A stretch of 64,000 bases of DNA from Anaerolineaceae bacterium oral taxon 439 (GTDB lineage Bacteria > Chloroflexota > Anaerolineae > Anaerolineales > Anaerolineaceae): positions 992,001-1,056,000 of the forward strand of contig CP017039.1 of the NCBI GenBank assembly GCA_001717545.1. The letters are read 5' to 3'. Both the position numbers and the translations under genes were made by a program. Numbering within the stretch: position 1 is the stretch's first letter; every line of letters starts with the position of its first letter. The notes beneath the pieces are model-generated. The model was not told the origin of the DNA. It saw only the letters and a list, made by a program, of their open reading frames with translations, and did not search any database. Below are positions 44,539 to 53,480 of the stretch, piece after piece.

Positions 44539-46002
44539 ATGACGGCAATGATGAAAAAGTCGGATATCGGATTAATTGGGCTGGCGGTCATGGGGGAAAA
44601 CCTCGTGATCAACATGGAGAGCAAGGGCTTTACCGTTTCGGTTTATAACCGGACGACGGAGAAGGTCACGAAATTTATCGAAGGCCGCGCGAAAGGGAAA
44701 CAAATCCGGGGCGCATATTCGCTGGAGGAACTGGTTTATCAGCTGGAGCGCCCGCGACGCGTGATGATGATGGTCAAGGCGGGAGCGGCGGTCGACGATT
44801 TTATTGAAAAGTTGATTCCGCTTCTTGAACCTGGGGATATCCTGATCGACGGGGGCAACGCGCATTTCCCGGACACCGAACGGCGGACGAAATACGTCGA
44901 ATCGAAGGGTCTTCTCTACGTTGGAACGGGCGTTTCGGGCGGCGAGGAGGGCGCGCTGCATGGTCCATCGATGATGCCCGGCGGGTCGCCGGCGGCCTGG
45001 CCGTTCGTGAAACCGATTTTCCAGGGGATCTGCGCCAAGGTTGAGAATGGCGCGCCGTGCTGCGACTGGGTCGGGAGCGGGGGCGCGGGGCATTTCGTCA
45101 AAATGGTCCACAATGGGATCGAGTACGGCGATATGGAGCTGATTTCAGAAGTGTATCAGGTCATGCGCGACGTGCTGAAGATGACGAACGGCGAAATGGC
45201 CGAGGTTTTCGCGGCTTGGAACAGGACGGAGCTGGATAGCTACCTGATCGAGATTACGAGTAAGATTCTCGGCTATCAGAACGAAGCGGGCGAGGAGGTG
45301 ATCGATGTTATCCTTGACGCCGCGGGTCAGAAGGGCACGGGAAAATGGACGGCGATTTCGGCGCTGGACGAAGGAATTTCGCTGACCCTGATTACCGAGG
45401 CGGTTTTCGCCCGCTGCCTGAGCGCGGTTAAAGAGGAACGGGTCGCCGCGGCCGCCGCTCTGGCGGGCCCGGCGGCCGGTTTCGACGGCGATCGAGCCGC
45501 GATGATCGAGGATTTACGGAGCGCGCTTTTCGCGTCCAAGATCGTTTCGTACGCGCAGGGGTACGCGCTGATGCGCGCCGCCGCCGAGAGGTACGGCTGG
45601 GACCTGAAATTCGGCGATATCGCGCTGATGTGGCGGGGCGGCTGCATTATTCGATCGGTTTTCTTAGCGGATATCAAGCGCGCGTTTGACGCGCGGCCGG
45701 GGCTGCGGAACCTGATGCTGGACGATTATTTCAGGGCTGCGCTCGAAAAGGCGCAGTCCGGCTGGCGGCGGGCGGTCGCGGCGGCGGTCATGAACGGGAT
45801 CCCTGCGCCGGCGATGTCGGCGGCGCTGTCATATTACGACGGGTACCGCTGCGCCGGGCTCCCGGCGAACCTGATCCAGGCGCAGCGCGATTATTTCGGC
45901 GCGCATTCGTACGAACGGATCGACCGTCCGCGCGGCGAATTTTTCCATACGAACTGGACCGGCGAGGGCGGGACGACGTCCGCGTCGACGTACGTTGTCT
46001 GA
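44539..46002 (+). CDS. gnd: 6-phosphogluconate dehydrogenase (decarboxylating)
   Basis: Gnd oxidises 6-phosphogluconate to ribulose 5-phosphate and CO2, making NAD(P)H. The protein of about 487 residues has the Rossmann start IGLIGLAVMGENLVINM, the IDGGNAHFPDTERR signature, the catalytic Lys and Glu in HFVKMVHNGIEYGDME, and ALMWRGGCIIRS. Its length is that of the long form. The frame is open upstream into the kinase gene, but the ATG at 44539 follows GAAGGGA; ATG 44548 is also possible. Its place after a sugar-acid kinase suggests that gluconate-level intermediates feed it. Confidence 0.93.
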   Translation: MTAMMKKSDIGLIGLAVMGENLVINMESKGFTVSVYNRTTEKVTKFIEGRAKGKQIRGAYSLEELVYQLERPRRVMMMVKAGAAVDDFIEKLIPLLEPGDILIDGGNAHFPDTERRTKYVESKGLLYVGTGVSGGEEGALHGPSMMPGGSPAAWPFVKPIFQGICAKVENGAPCCDWVGSGGAGHFVKMVHNGIEYGDMELISEVYQVMRDVLKMTNGEMAEVFAAWNRTELDSYLIEITSKILGYQNEAGEEVIDVILDAAGQKGTGKWTAISALDEGISLTLITEAVFARCLSAVKEERVAAAAALAGPAAGFDGDRAAMIEDLRSALFASKIVSYAQGYALMRAAAERYGWDLKFGDIALMWRGGCIIRSVFLADIKRAFDARPGLRNLMLDDYFRAALEKAQSGWRRAVAAAVMNGIPAPAMSAALSYYDGYRCAGLPANLIQAQRDYFGAHSYERIDRPRGEFFHTNWTGEGGTTSASTYVV

Positions 46003-46039
46003 TTGAACCGGCGGAGGAAGCCGGAGAGGAAAAAACGTC

Positions 46040-46070
46040 GGGGCGGGTTTTGGTAAACTGAACCCGCCCC
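46040..46070. terminator. Stem-loop between gnd and nox
   Basis: GGGGCGGGTT (46040-46049) and AACCCGCCCC (46061-46070) form a perfect 10-bp stem between convergent genes. The T content after it is modest, so it is a likely but not ideal terminator. Confidence 0.65.
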
Positions 46071-46106
46071 GGCTTTGCTCAGGGCCGCTTTTGGGGGAGC
46101 GCGGAT

Positions 46107-47444
46107 TTATTTCGCGCTCAACGCCGCCATGGTGATATAGTTGTACGGCTGATTAAAATGCGGCAGGAAGAAGATATCCATCAGCTTTAATTTATCGATC
46201 GTGACGCGTTCTTCGATTGCCAGAGAGAACATGTGAATCCCCATATGCATATCGTATTCGGAGGCCATCTGCGCGCCGATAATTTCACGGTTATCCTTCC
46301 GGTAAACGATCCGCAGCCTGACAACCGGGTTCGCGCTCTGGATGAACGCCGGCTTCTGCGTGTCTTCGAATTCCGTGAATTCGACGGGGATCCCAAGGCG
46401 TTCGGCGCGTTCGACGGTCAGCCCGGTGGAGACCATTTTCAGGTCGTAGACGCAGATTCCGTTGGAGCCCTGAACGCCGATATGCTCGAGCGCAGTTCCG
46501 CAGGCGTTATGCGCGGCGATGATGCCGCTGCGGACGGCGTTGGTCGCGAGGGCGATGTACTCGTCGCGTCGCGAGGCGTTATCGAAAACGGAGGCGCAGT
46601 CGCCAATCGCGTAAACGTCGGGGATCGAGGTGCGCTGACGCCGATCGACCGCGTACGCGCCGCTGGCATGATATTTCAGCGCGGGATGGCGGAAGGGGGT
46701 ATTCGGCCTGAACCCGACGCACTGGACGACCATGTCCGCCGGGATCATCCTTTTATCGGTTCGGACGCCGCTGACGTTTCCGTCTTTTCCTTCGTAGCCG
46801 AGGACCTTCTCCCCGAGCGCGAGGCGGATCCCATGCGCTTCAAGATTCTGGATCATGCGTTTCCGGAACGGCTCGTCGTAGTACTGGACGAGGACCGTCG
46901 GCGCGAGATCGACCAGCGCGACGTTCTTCCCGATCCGGCGAAAGGCTTCGGCGAGTTCGACGCCGATATACCCGGCGCCGACGACGGCGATCGTTTTGAA
47001 GGCGTCGTTATTCCCGAGTTTTTCGATGACCTCTTTGGCGTTCTGATAAAGCTTGACGTATTGGATATTTTTGAGGTCCGCGCCGGGGATCGGAAGCTCG
47101 ATCGGTCTGGAGCCGGTCGCGAGGATGAGCTTATCGTACGTGTCCTGACGTTCGTTCGCGCCGGATCGGACGGTAATCGTTTTCCTGTCGAAATCGACGG
47201 CGGTCACCTCGGTCTCCATCCAGACTTTCGCGCCTTTGGCTTCGAAATCTTCTTTGCGGCTGTAAAAAAGGCCGTCGCCGCTGGGGATCTGCTTCCCGAT
47301 CCAAAGCGCCATGCCGCAGCCTAAAAAACTGATGTTGTCGTTGCGGTCGTAGACGACGACTTCGTTCCCGGGATATTGGTCGAGAATCGTATTGATCGCG
47401 GCTGTTCCGGCGTGATTCGCGCCGACGACGATAATTTTGCTCAT
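46107..47444 (-). CDS. nox: Water-forming NADH oxidase / CoA-disulfide-reductase-like flavoprotein
   Basis: The 445-residue protein has the N-terminal FAD motif [11 protein letters not shown], the redox-active cysteine in SFLGCGMAL near residue 43, the NADH motif [13 protein letters not shown], and [11 protein letters not shown] for the FAD ribityl contact. The single cysteine and the LWIGK context match Lactobacillus/Streptococcus-type NoxE, which reduces O2 to water; CoA-disulfide reductase is the main alternative. In an anaerobe it would detoxify oxygen and recycle NADH. CAGGAGG lies 5 nt before the ATG. A palindrome overlaps its transcription start. Confidence 0.87.
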   Translation of the reverse strand: MSKIIVVGANHAGTAAINTILDQYPGNEVVVYDRNDNISFLGCGMALWIGKQIPSGDGLFYSRKEDFEAKGAKVWMETEVTAVDFDRKTITVRSGANERQDTYDKLILATGSRPIELPIPGADLKNIQYVKLYQNAKEVIEKLGNNDAFKTIAVVGAGYIGVELAEAFRRIGKNVALVDLAPTVLVQYYDEPFRKRMIQNLEAHGIRLALGEKVLGYEGKDGNVSGVRTDKRMIPADMVVQCVGFRPNTPFRHPALKYHASGAYAVDRRQRTSIPDVYAIGDCASVFDNASRRDEYIALATNAVRSGIIAAHNACGTALEHIGVQGSNGICVYDLKMVSTGLTVERAERLGIPVEFTEFEDTQKPAFIQSANPVVRLRIVYRKDNREIIGAQMASEYDMHMGIHMFSLAIEERVTIDKLKLMDIFFLPHFNQPYNYITMAALSAK

Positions 47445-47484
47445 GCTTGCCTCCTGAAACGGATCGTGGAACTGTTCCTGATTT

Positions 47485-47501
47485 AAACCGGTTCAATTTT
47501 A
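47485..47501 (-). promoter_or_regulatory. nox promoter with LacI-family-like operator
   Basis: On the minus strand TAAAAT (47501 down to 47496) is a -10 box, and the palindrome TGAACCGGTTTA, with the perfect core AACCGGTT (47486-47493), sits across the expected start of transcription. The core resembles LacI/GalR operators, so repression by such a regulator is plausible. Confidence 0.45.
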
Positions 47502-47566
47502 TCGTATTATTGGCGTTTTGTGGGGACGTTCGGATTATTTCGCGGGAGGGACTGCGAACCCGTCCG

Positions 47567-47586
47567 GCGGGCTGGCCCGCTTTTTT
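47567..47586 (+). terminator. Plus-strand stem-loop with T6 at the amylase 3' end
   Basis: GCGGGC-TG-GCCCGC followed by T6 is an intrinsic terminator only for plus-strand reading. Both neighbouring genes are on the minus strand, so it would stop antisense transcription entering the amylase and cobalamin operon. For minus-strand RNA it is just a hairpin. Confidence 0.5.
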
Positions 47587-49045
47587 ACGCCGTGAAGCTT
47601 CGATCTCCCCAGACCGAGTAGGAGCGGGCTGAAACGGGGAAGTCGGCTGCGCCGTTCTCGTCAAGCGTAATTTTATCGTCGCGGCGGCCGCTGTAGTCGG
47701 CGAAGACGCGGCCGGCGTACGTTGGGCCGAACTCGATACGCATGCGCATTTCGTCATCGCTCGTGCAGACGAGGGTCGCCAGTTTCCCCGGATTTTCATC
47801 GTCGCCATGCTGAATCCAGCCGATCAGGTTGGGATGATCAAAACGGTCTTCCTGGTCGCCGGAGAGGAATTGCCGCCGGATCCGGAGGAGGCGGTCAATT
47901 TCGGACTGGAACCCCGGACGGTCGGGATCGCCGTTGATCCCCCAGTAGTCGCCGGCGAAAACGCAGGGGTACCCGTCCTTCCGGAGCAGGATCAGCGCGT
48001 AAGCGAGCGGCTTGAACCATTCTCCGACCCAGGATTCGAGCGCCTGTCCGGGCTGGCTGTCATGATTATCGACGAACGTTACAGCTAAAGCCGGGTGTTC
48101 CCGGACGACGGTATTATCAAAAACGGTTCGCAGGTCGTATTCTGCGCCGTGCCAGGCGGCTTCGGCGAAATGGAAATGGAGCTTGACGTCGAAGATATCC
48201 ATGTCGTAGTTCGTTTCGTAGAGGTAACGGTTGGTCTCCGAGCTGTCGGTTTTCCAGTACTCGCCGACAAAGTAAAACTGGTCCCCCTGCTGTTCCTTAA
48301 CGTGTTCGACGAAATCGCGCATGAAGTCGGCGCTGATATGCTTAACCGCGTCCATCCGGAAGCCGTCGACGCCGGTTTCCGCGATAAACCAGTCGCTCCA
48401 GCGTTTCAGCTCGTCGCGGACGTCCGGGTGATCCGTGTTGACGTCCGCGAACATCAGGTAATCGAAGTTCCCGAGCTCGCTGGATACGTCCCGCGACCAA
48501 TCTTTGTTGTCGCCGAGGATTTTGAAGATACCGCCTCGATTGGAGATCCGGTCGTAGTCGACGCCGCTGAAATGATTGAAGTTCCATTTAAACGCGGAGT
48601 AGCGGCCGCCGCGGCCGGGGAAGTCAAAGCGCGTCCAGCCTTCGATATCGAACGGGTCGGAAATGACTTCGGTTCGGTCGTCGCGATTGACCTCGACGAC
48701 GCGGAAAAGTTCGACGCCGTCTGCACCGGCTTTATGATTCAGCACGACGTCGGCGTAAACTTCGAGCCCGCGCCGTTTCAATTCGCGGACGCAGTCGAGG
48801 TACTGCGCCTTGGTTCCGTATTTCGTCCGCGTTTCTTCCTTCTGATCGAACTCGCCAAGATCGTAAAGATCGTACGTCCCGTATCCGACGTCAAGCGACG
48901 AGGTCCCCTTAAACGCGGGGGGAAGCCAAAGCGCGGTGAATCCGGCGCCCGCGAACTGGGCTGCCTGATTTCGGATTCGGTCGTAGAACGTGCCGCCGCC
49001 TTCGGTATTCCATTCAAACGCTTGAAGCATGACGCCGTTTTTCAT
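47585..49045 (-). CDS. Cytoplasmic alpha-amylase (GH13, subfamily 5 type)
   Basis: The 486-residue enzyme hydrolyses internal alpha-1,4 bonds of starch, glycogen or maltodextrins. It starts MKNGVMLQAFEWN, typical of intracellular Bacillus/E. coli AmyA-type enzymes, with no signal peptide. The catalytic residues are in place: nucleophile Asp in GFRMDAVKH, acid/base Glu in FVGEYW, and Asp in FVDNHDSQP. AAAGGA lies about 9 nt before the ATG. It begins only 5 bp after the last ABC transporter gene of the cobalamin operon, so it may be part of that transcript although its function is unrelated. Confidence 0.92.
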   Translation of the reverse strand: MKNGVMLQAFEWNTEGGGTFYDRIRNQAAQFAGAGFTALWLPPAFKGTSSLDVGYGTYDLYDLGEFDQKEETRTKYGTKAQYLDCVRELKRRGLEVYADVVLNHKAGADGVELFRVVEVNRDDRTEVISDPFDIEGWTRFDFPGRGGRYSAFKWNFNHFSGVDYDRISNRGGIFKILGDNKDWSRDVSSELGNFDYLMFADVNTDHPDVRDELKRWSDWFIAETGVDGFRMDAVKHISADFMRDFVEHVKEQQGDQFYFVGEYWKTDSSETNRYLYETNYDMDIFDVKLHFHFAEAAWHGAEYDLRTVFDNTVVREHPALAVTFVDNHDSQPGQALESWVGEWFKPLAYALILLRKDGYPCVFAGDYWGINGDPDRPGFQSEIDRLLRIRRQFLSGDQEDRFDHPNLIGWIQHGDDENPGKLATLVCTSDDEMRMRIEFGPTYAGRVFADYSGRRDDKITLDENGAADFPVSARSYSVWGDRSFTA

Positions 49046-49050
49046 CAGGT

Positions 49051-49854
49051 TCAGATCCTTTCTGTTGTTTGCGGGACTGTTGATTCTCCGCCGTTTTTTT
49101 TCGTCAGGAATTCGAGATATTTTCCGCCGAACGCGTTTTTCAGCGCGCCGCTTTTGAGAATTCCTTCCCGCGTCTCCGAAAAAAAAGCGCGGTCATCGTC
49201 TAATACCCAGATCACGTCGGCGAACCGCATGACCAATTCCAGGTCGTGGCTGGAGAACAGGATCGCTTTTTTCTCGGAAACCGCGATCTCTTTTAATAAT
49301 AACAGCGTTTCCATCCGATTCGGCCAATCTAAAAACGCCGTCGGTTCGTCGAGAAAGAGGATCGGGGTTTGCTGCGCCAACGCGCGGGCTATCAGGATTT
49401 TCTGTTTTTCGCCGTCGCTGAGATGAAGATAACGGCGGTCGGCGAGCGGAAGCGCCCCGATTTTTTTCAAAACATCGTACACGATTTCGCGGTCGGCGTC
49501 GGTCAGCCGCCCGAGCCAGTCCGTGTAGGGGAGGCGTCCCAGCTCGACGACCTGAACCGCTTTGAGGTTTCCGACATGGACGCCGCCGGAAAGGACGGCG
49601 CTGACGAGGCGGGCGCGTTTTTCGGGCGGGATCCGATAGAGATCTTCGCCGGCGGCGCTGACGGTTCCGGCGATGGGCTTCTGCAGCCCGGCGAGGGTTC
49701 GGATCAGGGTCGATTTTCCGACGCCGTTCCGTCCGATCAGGCAGCTCAGGCGGTCCGGCGAAAGCGTCAGCGTCAGCCCCTGGAGCAGCGCCCGGCGTTT
49801 CCGGCCATGGAACCCGACGCTGAGGTTCGAAGCGGATAAAATCACGTCGGTCAT
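49051..49854 (-). CDS. ABC transporter ATPase of a FecCD-type importer
   Basis: The 267-residue protein has Walker A GRNGVGKST (about 41-49), Walker B ILFLDEPTAFLD, and the switch His in SSHDLEL. The signature motif reads LSDGEKQK instead of LSGGQ, as in many FepC/BtuD-like proteins. It powers the permease encoded just upstream (2-bp gap). Within a cobalamin operon the cargo is most likely a corrinoid, with iron-siderophore as the alternative. Confidence 0.87.
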   Translation of the reverse strand: MTDVILSASNLSVGFHGRKRRALLQGLTLTLSPDRLSCLIGRNGVGKSTLIRTLAGLQKPIAGTVSAAGEDLYRIPPEKRARLVSAVLSGGVHVGNLKAVQVVELGRLPYTDWLGRLTDADREIVYDVLKKIGALPLADRRYLHLSDGEKQKILIARALAQQTPILFLDEPTAFLDWPNRMETLLLLKEIAVSEKKAILFSSHDLELVMRFADVIWVLDDDRAFFSETREGILKSGALKNAFGGKYLEFLTKKNGGESTVPQTTERI

Positions 49855-49856
49855 GA

Positions 49857-50924
49857 TCAGAAATCCCGACTGAGACTGCGTTTATTCAGGATCACGGCCA
49901 GAATAACCGGACCGCCGACGAGCGCGGTGACGCTGTTGATGGGGAGGAGATACGTCCCGCCGAAGCTCTGCGAAATCATGTCGGCGATCAGCGCGACGCA
50001 GCTTCCGGCAAGGATACAGGCCGGCAGCAGAACTTTATGATCTGAGTCGGCGAAAACGCTGCGGCAGAAATGCGGAATGGCGATACCGATGAAGCCGATG
50101 ATGCCGCAGTGCGCAGTGACGACGCCGGTCAGGACAGACGCGACCGCGATCGTCAGCCGACGGGCGCGGCGCGGGTCGATTCCGACGCTGCGGGCCTGCT
50201 GGTCCCCCAGTAAAAAGGCGTTCAGCGGTTTAATCGTCAGCGCTGAAAGCGCCAGACCGCCGAGGACGACAGGCGCGAAGATTCTGAGCTGGTTCCCCGT
50301 GACGCCCGAGAAGCTCCCGAAGGTCCAGGACAGATACGCCTGGATCGCGTCCGGCGTCGCGTATTGAACGAGGATCCGGACGAACGCATTGACGATCGAG
50401 CCGACGAAGACGCCGGAGATCAGGAGCGTCGCCGGATGGACGCTGCGCGCGAGGAGGATAACCGGAATAAAAACGAGAAGCGAACCGATCGCCGCGGCGA
50501 GGATCAGCCCGACGCTCCCGGTCAGGTCAAGGCTGCCGATCGATCGGAAACCGCCGCCGATTCCCGTCAGGATCACGAGCGCCGCGCCGAGATTCGCGCC
50601 CGACGAAATCCCGAGGATAAACGGGTCCGCGAGCGGGTTATGAAAAAGCGTTTGCATCTGCAGCCCGGCGACGGAAAGCGCCGCGCCGGAAAGCAGCGCG
50701 GTTATCGATTTCGGGAATCGATAATCACGGACGATAACGCTCCAGTTCCGCGGCAGGTTTTCCGCTCCGGTCAGCGCGCGGAAAACTTCGCGGATCGGGA
50801 TCTGAACCGAGCCGACCGTCAGGTCCGCCGCCCAGCAGGCGAAGAACGCGAGGATCAGCGCGCCCCAGAGCCAGCGCGCCTGAGCGGGAGGGCGCTGGAA
50901 CGGTTTTTCGTTATGGGAGTTCAT
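49857..50924 (-). CDS. ABC transporter permease, FecCD/BtuC family
   Basis: The protein of about 355 residues has around ten hydrophobic segments and the family's sequence blocks: LWGALILAFF, LPRNWSVIVRDYRFPKSI, GAALSVAGLQMQTLFHNPLADPFILGISSGANLGA, GIIGFIGIAIPHFCR. I place the start at ATG 50924 (MNSHNEK), which overlaps the end of the binding-protein gene by 14 bp; an earlier start at 50951 is possible. It forms the transmembrane channel for the substrate brought by the binding protein. Confidence 0.9.
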   Translation of the reverse strand: MNSHNEKPFQRPPAQARWLWGALILAFFACWAADLTVGSVQIPIREVFRALTGAENLPRNWSVIVRDYRFPKSITALLSGAALSVAGLQMQTLFHNPLADPFILGISSGANLGAALVILTGIGGGFRSIGSLDLTGSVGLILAAAIGSLLVFIPVILLARSVHPATLLISGVFVGSIVNAFVRILVQYATPDAIQAYLSWTFGSFSGVTGNQLRIFAPVVLGGLALSALTIKPLNAFLLGDQQARSVGIDPRRARRLTIAVASVLTGVVTAHCGIIGFIGIAIPHFCRSVFADSDHKVLLPACILAGSCVALIADMISQSFGGTYLLPINSVTALVGGPVILAVILNKRSLSRDF

Positions 50925-52071
50925 GCGTGTCCAGGCGCCGGTAGTAGACAATATCGTGATCCGGGAGCGCCTCCGGATGGAGGATGCGGATGAGGTCGGC
51001 GAGGACGATGTCCGGATTGACGATCCCGGTCTCGCTGTAAAGATTCGCGCCGTTATCGGCGACGAGCCGATTGTTATTGTAAACGCGGTTATCGGCGAAC
51101 GCCTTGATTCCGGCGTAGCGCGGATCGGCGTTCAATATGTCCTCGGCGGAGCGCCAGGAAAGCGACTGATCGAGCCAGAAATCGGCCTCCGCGCCTTTTT
51201 CGAGAGCCGTTTCAAAGCTGATCGGGAATCGTCCCGACGTTCCGTCGTCCGCCCAGAGATACGCGCCGCCGGCGTCGCGGATATAGGCTGCCTGAACGCT
51301 GTTCCCGCCGGGGACGTTCCATTTTCCGTTCTGATGGAACCCCATGATGACGCTCGGCTTTACTTCCAGTTTGGCGCTGATTTCGGTCAGCGCGAGATAG
51401 CGGCGTTCAATGTCGTCGAAGATCCGTTCCGCTTCGGCCTCCTGATCGAATAAAAGCGCCATGACTTTAATCCATTCGGCGCGTCCCAGCGGCGTTTCTT
51501 CCATGTAGTCCGAAAAGATCAGCGTCTTCATGCCGAGCGAGAGGAGCTGCTGATAGTCGTCTTTCGTCGATTTCCCCATCGCGAACGTCGTCACAACGTC
51601 GGGATTTACGCTGAGTAATTCTTCAAGATCGACGTCGGGTCCGTTCCCGACGGCGGCGATCGTCCCCGCCGCGATTCCCGACTGAACCGTTTCGGAGCTG
51701 ACGTACTGCGGGTTGGCGATGGCCGTGAGGCGGTCGAGGGTTCCGAGCCGTCCTAAAAAGGCGAGATGCGTCGCCGCCAGCGAAGCGACCGACGAAACCG
51801 GCGTTTCGATCCGCTGCGCTTCGGGGTATCCTTCCGGGTCGGGCGTCCCGCGCTTGACGAAAAGATATTCGAAGGTCCGGTCCGCCCCGCGCCAGGGACG
51901 GGTCACGGTCAGCAGCCGGTAGGTATCGAAATTTTGAATCGTGAACGCGGTCGCGTATCTGACGGTGGGCGCTGTCGGCTGCGCCGCGGCGTATCTGACA
52001 GCGGCGATCAGCAGGAGCGCGGCGATGGTCAGGCTCAGGAGGAAGCTGAAAAAGCGGATTGGACGGTTCAT
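50911..52071 (-). CDS. ABC transporter substrate-binding protein (class III, corrinoid/iron type)
   Basis: About 386 residues. The start at ATG 52071 (MNRPIRFF) overlaps the cbiA stop as ATGA; a much longer frame upstream would be antisense-like sequence within cbiA. A signal peptide (about 1-30, ending YAAAQ) has no lipobox cysteine. The body shows the BtuF/FhuD-type pattern: LAFLGRLGTLDRLTAIA, VDLEELLSVNPDVV, ADFWLDQSLSW, NNRLVADNGAN. The genetic context suggests corrinoid binding; iron chelates are the alternative. Confidence 0.85.
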   Translation of the reverse strand: MNRPIRFFSFLLSLTIAALLLIAAVRYAAAQPTAPTVRYATAFTIQNFDTYRLLTVTRPWRGADRTFEYLFVKRGTPDPEGYPEAQRIETPVSSVASLAATHLAFLGRLGTLDRLTAIANPQYVSSETVQSGIAAGTIAAVGNGPDVDLEELLSVNPDVVTTFAMGKSTKDDYQQLLSLGMKTLIFSDYMEETPLGRAEWIKVMALLFDQEAEAERIFDDIERRYLALTEISAKLEVKPSVIMGFHQNGKWNVPGGNSVQAAYIRDAGGAYLWADDGTSGRFPISFETALEKGAEADFWLDQSLSWRSAEDILNADPRYAGIKAFADNRVYNNNRLVADNGANLYSETGIVNPDIVLADLIRILHPEALPDHDIVYYRRLDTHELP

Positions 52072-53480
52072 GCAGCGACGGAAGCTCTCCTTTGGGCACA
52101 TTTCAGAATAAAGGTTTCGGCTAACGACGGGTCCTGCTGAAAATGCAAATGCACGTAGGAGGCGAGGACGTTCGCGCTGCGCCAGCCTTCGGTGGAGACC
52201 GGTCCGTCCGGGTCGCCGACATGACGCTCGTAGGCGGGGGAAACCCCGGCCCGACTTTCGTCCGCGCCGTCCCATTCTGAATAATGGAATTCATGGCCGC
52301 GCAGGAGTCTTCCCTTTTCGGCGAGAAGCGTATCTCCGAGCGGGCGGACCGAACGGTACCCCATTTTCAATCCTGTTCCCATCCGGCAGCGTCCGTCGAT
52401 CGTGCCGACGAACGGAAAGAACGTTCCTTCGTCTTCGAAGCCCTGCGACAGGTAAATCAGTCCGCCGCCCTCCGCGTAAACCGGCGTCCCATCCGCGCAG
52501 CGCGCGCGGAGTTCCGCCAGGAGAGCGGTATTCGCGCTCAGCCGGCGGGCGTAACGTTCGGGAAAGCCGCCGCCAAGGAGAATTCCGTCGGTTCCTTCGG
52601 GAAGGCGAGCGTCGCGAAGCGGGCTGAATTCGACAAGAACCGCCCCAGCGCGTTCGAGCGCATCCAGGTTATCGCGATAGTAGAAACAGAAGGCCTCGTC
52701 GCGGGCGACGGCGATCCGGACCGGCGGTTCCCGTCGATTTTGGTCGGTGTCTTTTGCGGGGACGAGCGTGGGCGGCGGGGAGAAATCCGGCGCCGCGTCA
52801 GCGATCGCGAAGATTTTTTCCAGATCGAGGTATTCGCGGAGCGCGGAGGCCGATTCGGCGACGAACGCTCGCGCTGCGTCCGGGTCTTCGACGACGGTCC
52901 GCAGCCCGAGCTTCCGTTCCGGAAGGTTCAGCGCGTCAAGCCTGGGGACGCAGCCGAGAACCGGGATTTTCGCGTAGGTATCGATAGCGCTCCTGAGCCA
53001 GGCGGCATGATTCGTCTTCCCGACGCGGTTGCAGACGACGCCCGCGATTCGCAGCCCGGGCTCGAACGTGTCGAGGCCTTTCAGGATCGCCGCGGCGGTC
53101 GACGACAGCTTCGCGCAGTCGAGGACGATCACGACGGGACAATCGAGCAGCCTGGCGATCGACGCCGGGCTGCCGCGCATCGGGTCGTCGGCGAATCCGT
53201 CGAAAAGTCCCATAACACCTTCGATTATGGAGAGAGACGCGGACGAGGAGGCTGACGCGAAGATCCGGCGGTTGGTTTCCGCCGGGAGGATCCAGCTGTC
53301 GAGGTTTCGCGACGGCCGGCCGGTCGCTGACGCGTGATACATCGGGTCAATAAAGTCGGGGCCAACCTTGAAACATTGTACCGGGAAGCGCTCCGAAAAA
53401 AGAGCGGCCAACGCGGACGTGATAACGCTTTTCCCGGAACCGCTTCCCGGCGCGGAAATCAGGATACGCGGAATTCTCAT
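52068..53480 (-). CDS. cbiA: Cobyrinic acid a,c-diamide synthase with missing amidotransferase cysteine
   Basis: CbiA amidates the a and c side chains of cob(II)yrinate using ATP and glutamine. The 470-residue protein has the P-loop SAPGSGSGKS (9-18), the GVMGLFDG block and the C-terminal class I glutamine amidotransferase part (LLGGGFPERYA, SYVHLHF). Where the family has YAECGG with the nucleophile cysteine, this protein reads YAEGGG (Gly338; codon 52469-52467 is GGC, one base from TGC). It may use free ammonia, depend on another glutaminase, or be impaired. It overlaps both neighbours by 4 bp. Confidence 0.9.
   Translation of the reverse strand: MRIPRILISAPGSGSGKSVITSALAALFSERFPVQCFKVGPDFIDPMYHASATGRPSRNLDSWILPAETNRRIFASASSSASLSIIEGVMGLFDGFADDPMRGSPASIARLLDCPVVIVLDCAKLSSTAAAILKGLDTFEPGLRIAGVVCNRVGKTNHAAWLRSAIDTYAKIPVLGCVPRLDALNLPERKLGLRTVVEDPDAARAFVAESASALREYLDLEKIFAIADAAPDFSPPPTLVPAKDTDQNRREPPVRIAVARDEAFCFYYRDNLDALERAGAVLVEFSPLRDARLPEGTDGILLGGGFPERYARRLSANTALLAELRARCADGTPVYAEGGGLIYLSQGFEDEGTFFPFVGTIDGRCRMGTGLKMGYRSVRPLGDTLLAEKGRLLRGHEFHYSEWDGADESRAGVSPAYERHVGDPDGPVSTEGWRSANVLASYVHLHFQQDPSLAETFILKCAQRRASVAA

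Noticed and set aside
46233-47324. Plus-strand open frame of 363 codons across nox
   Set aside because: It is antisense to a clear flavoprotein with FAD and NAD motifs and has no RBS or family signal.
48095-49426. Plus-strand open frame of 443 codons over amylase and ATPase genes
   Set aside because: It is the mirror of two recognisable proteins and shows no domain of its own.
52072-52275. 68-residue extension of the substrate-binding protein
   Set aside because: It is Arg-rich, lies over cbiA on the same strand in another frame, and would hide the signal peptide; the ATGA overlap at 52071 is the better start.
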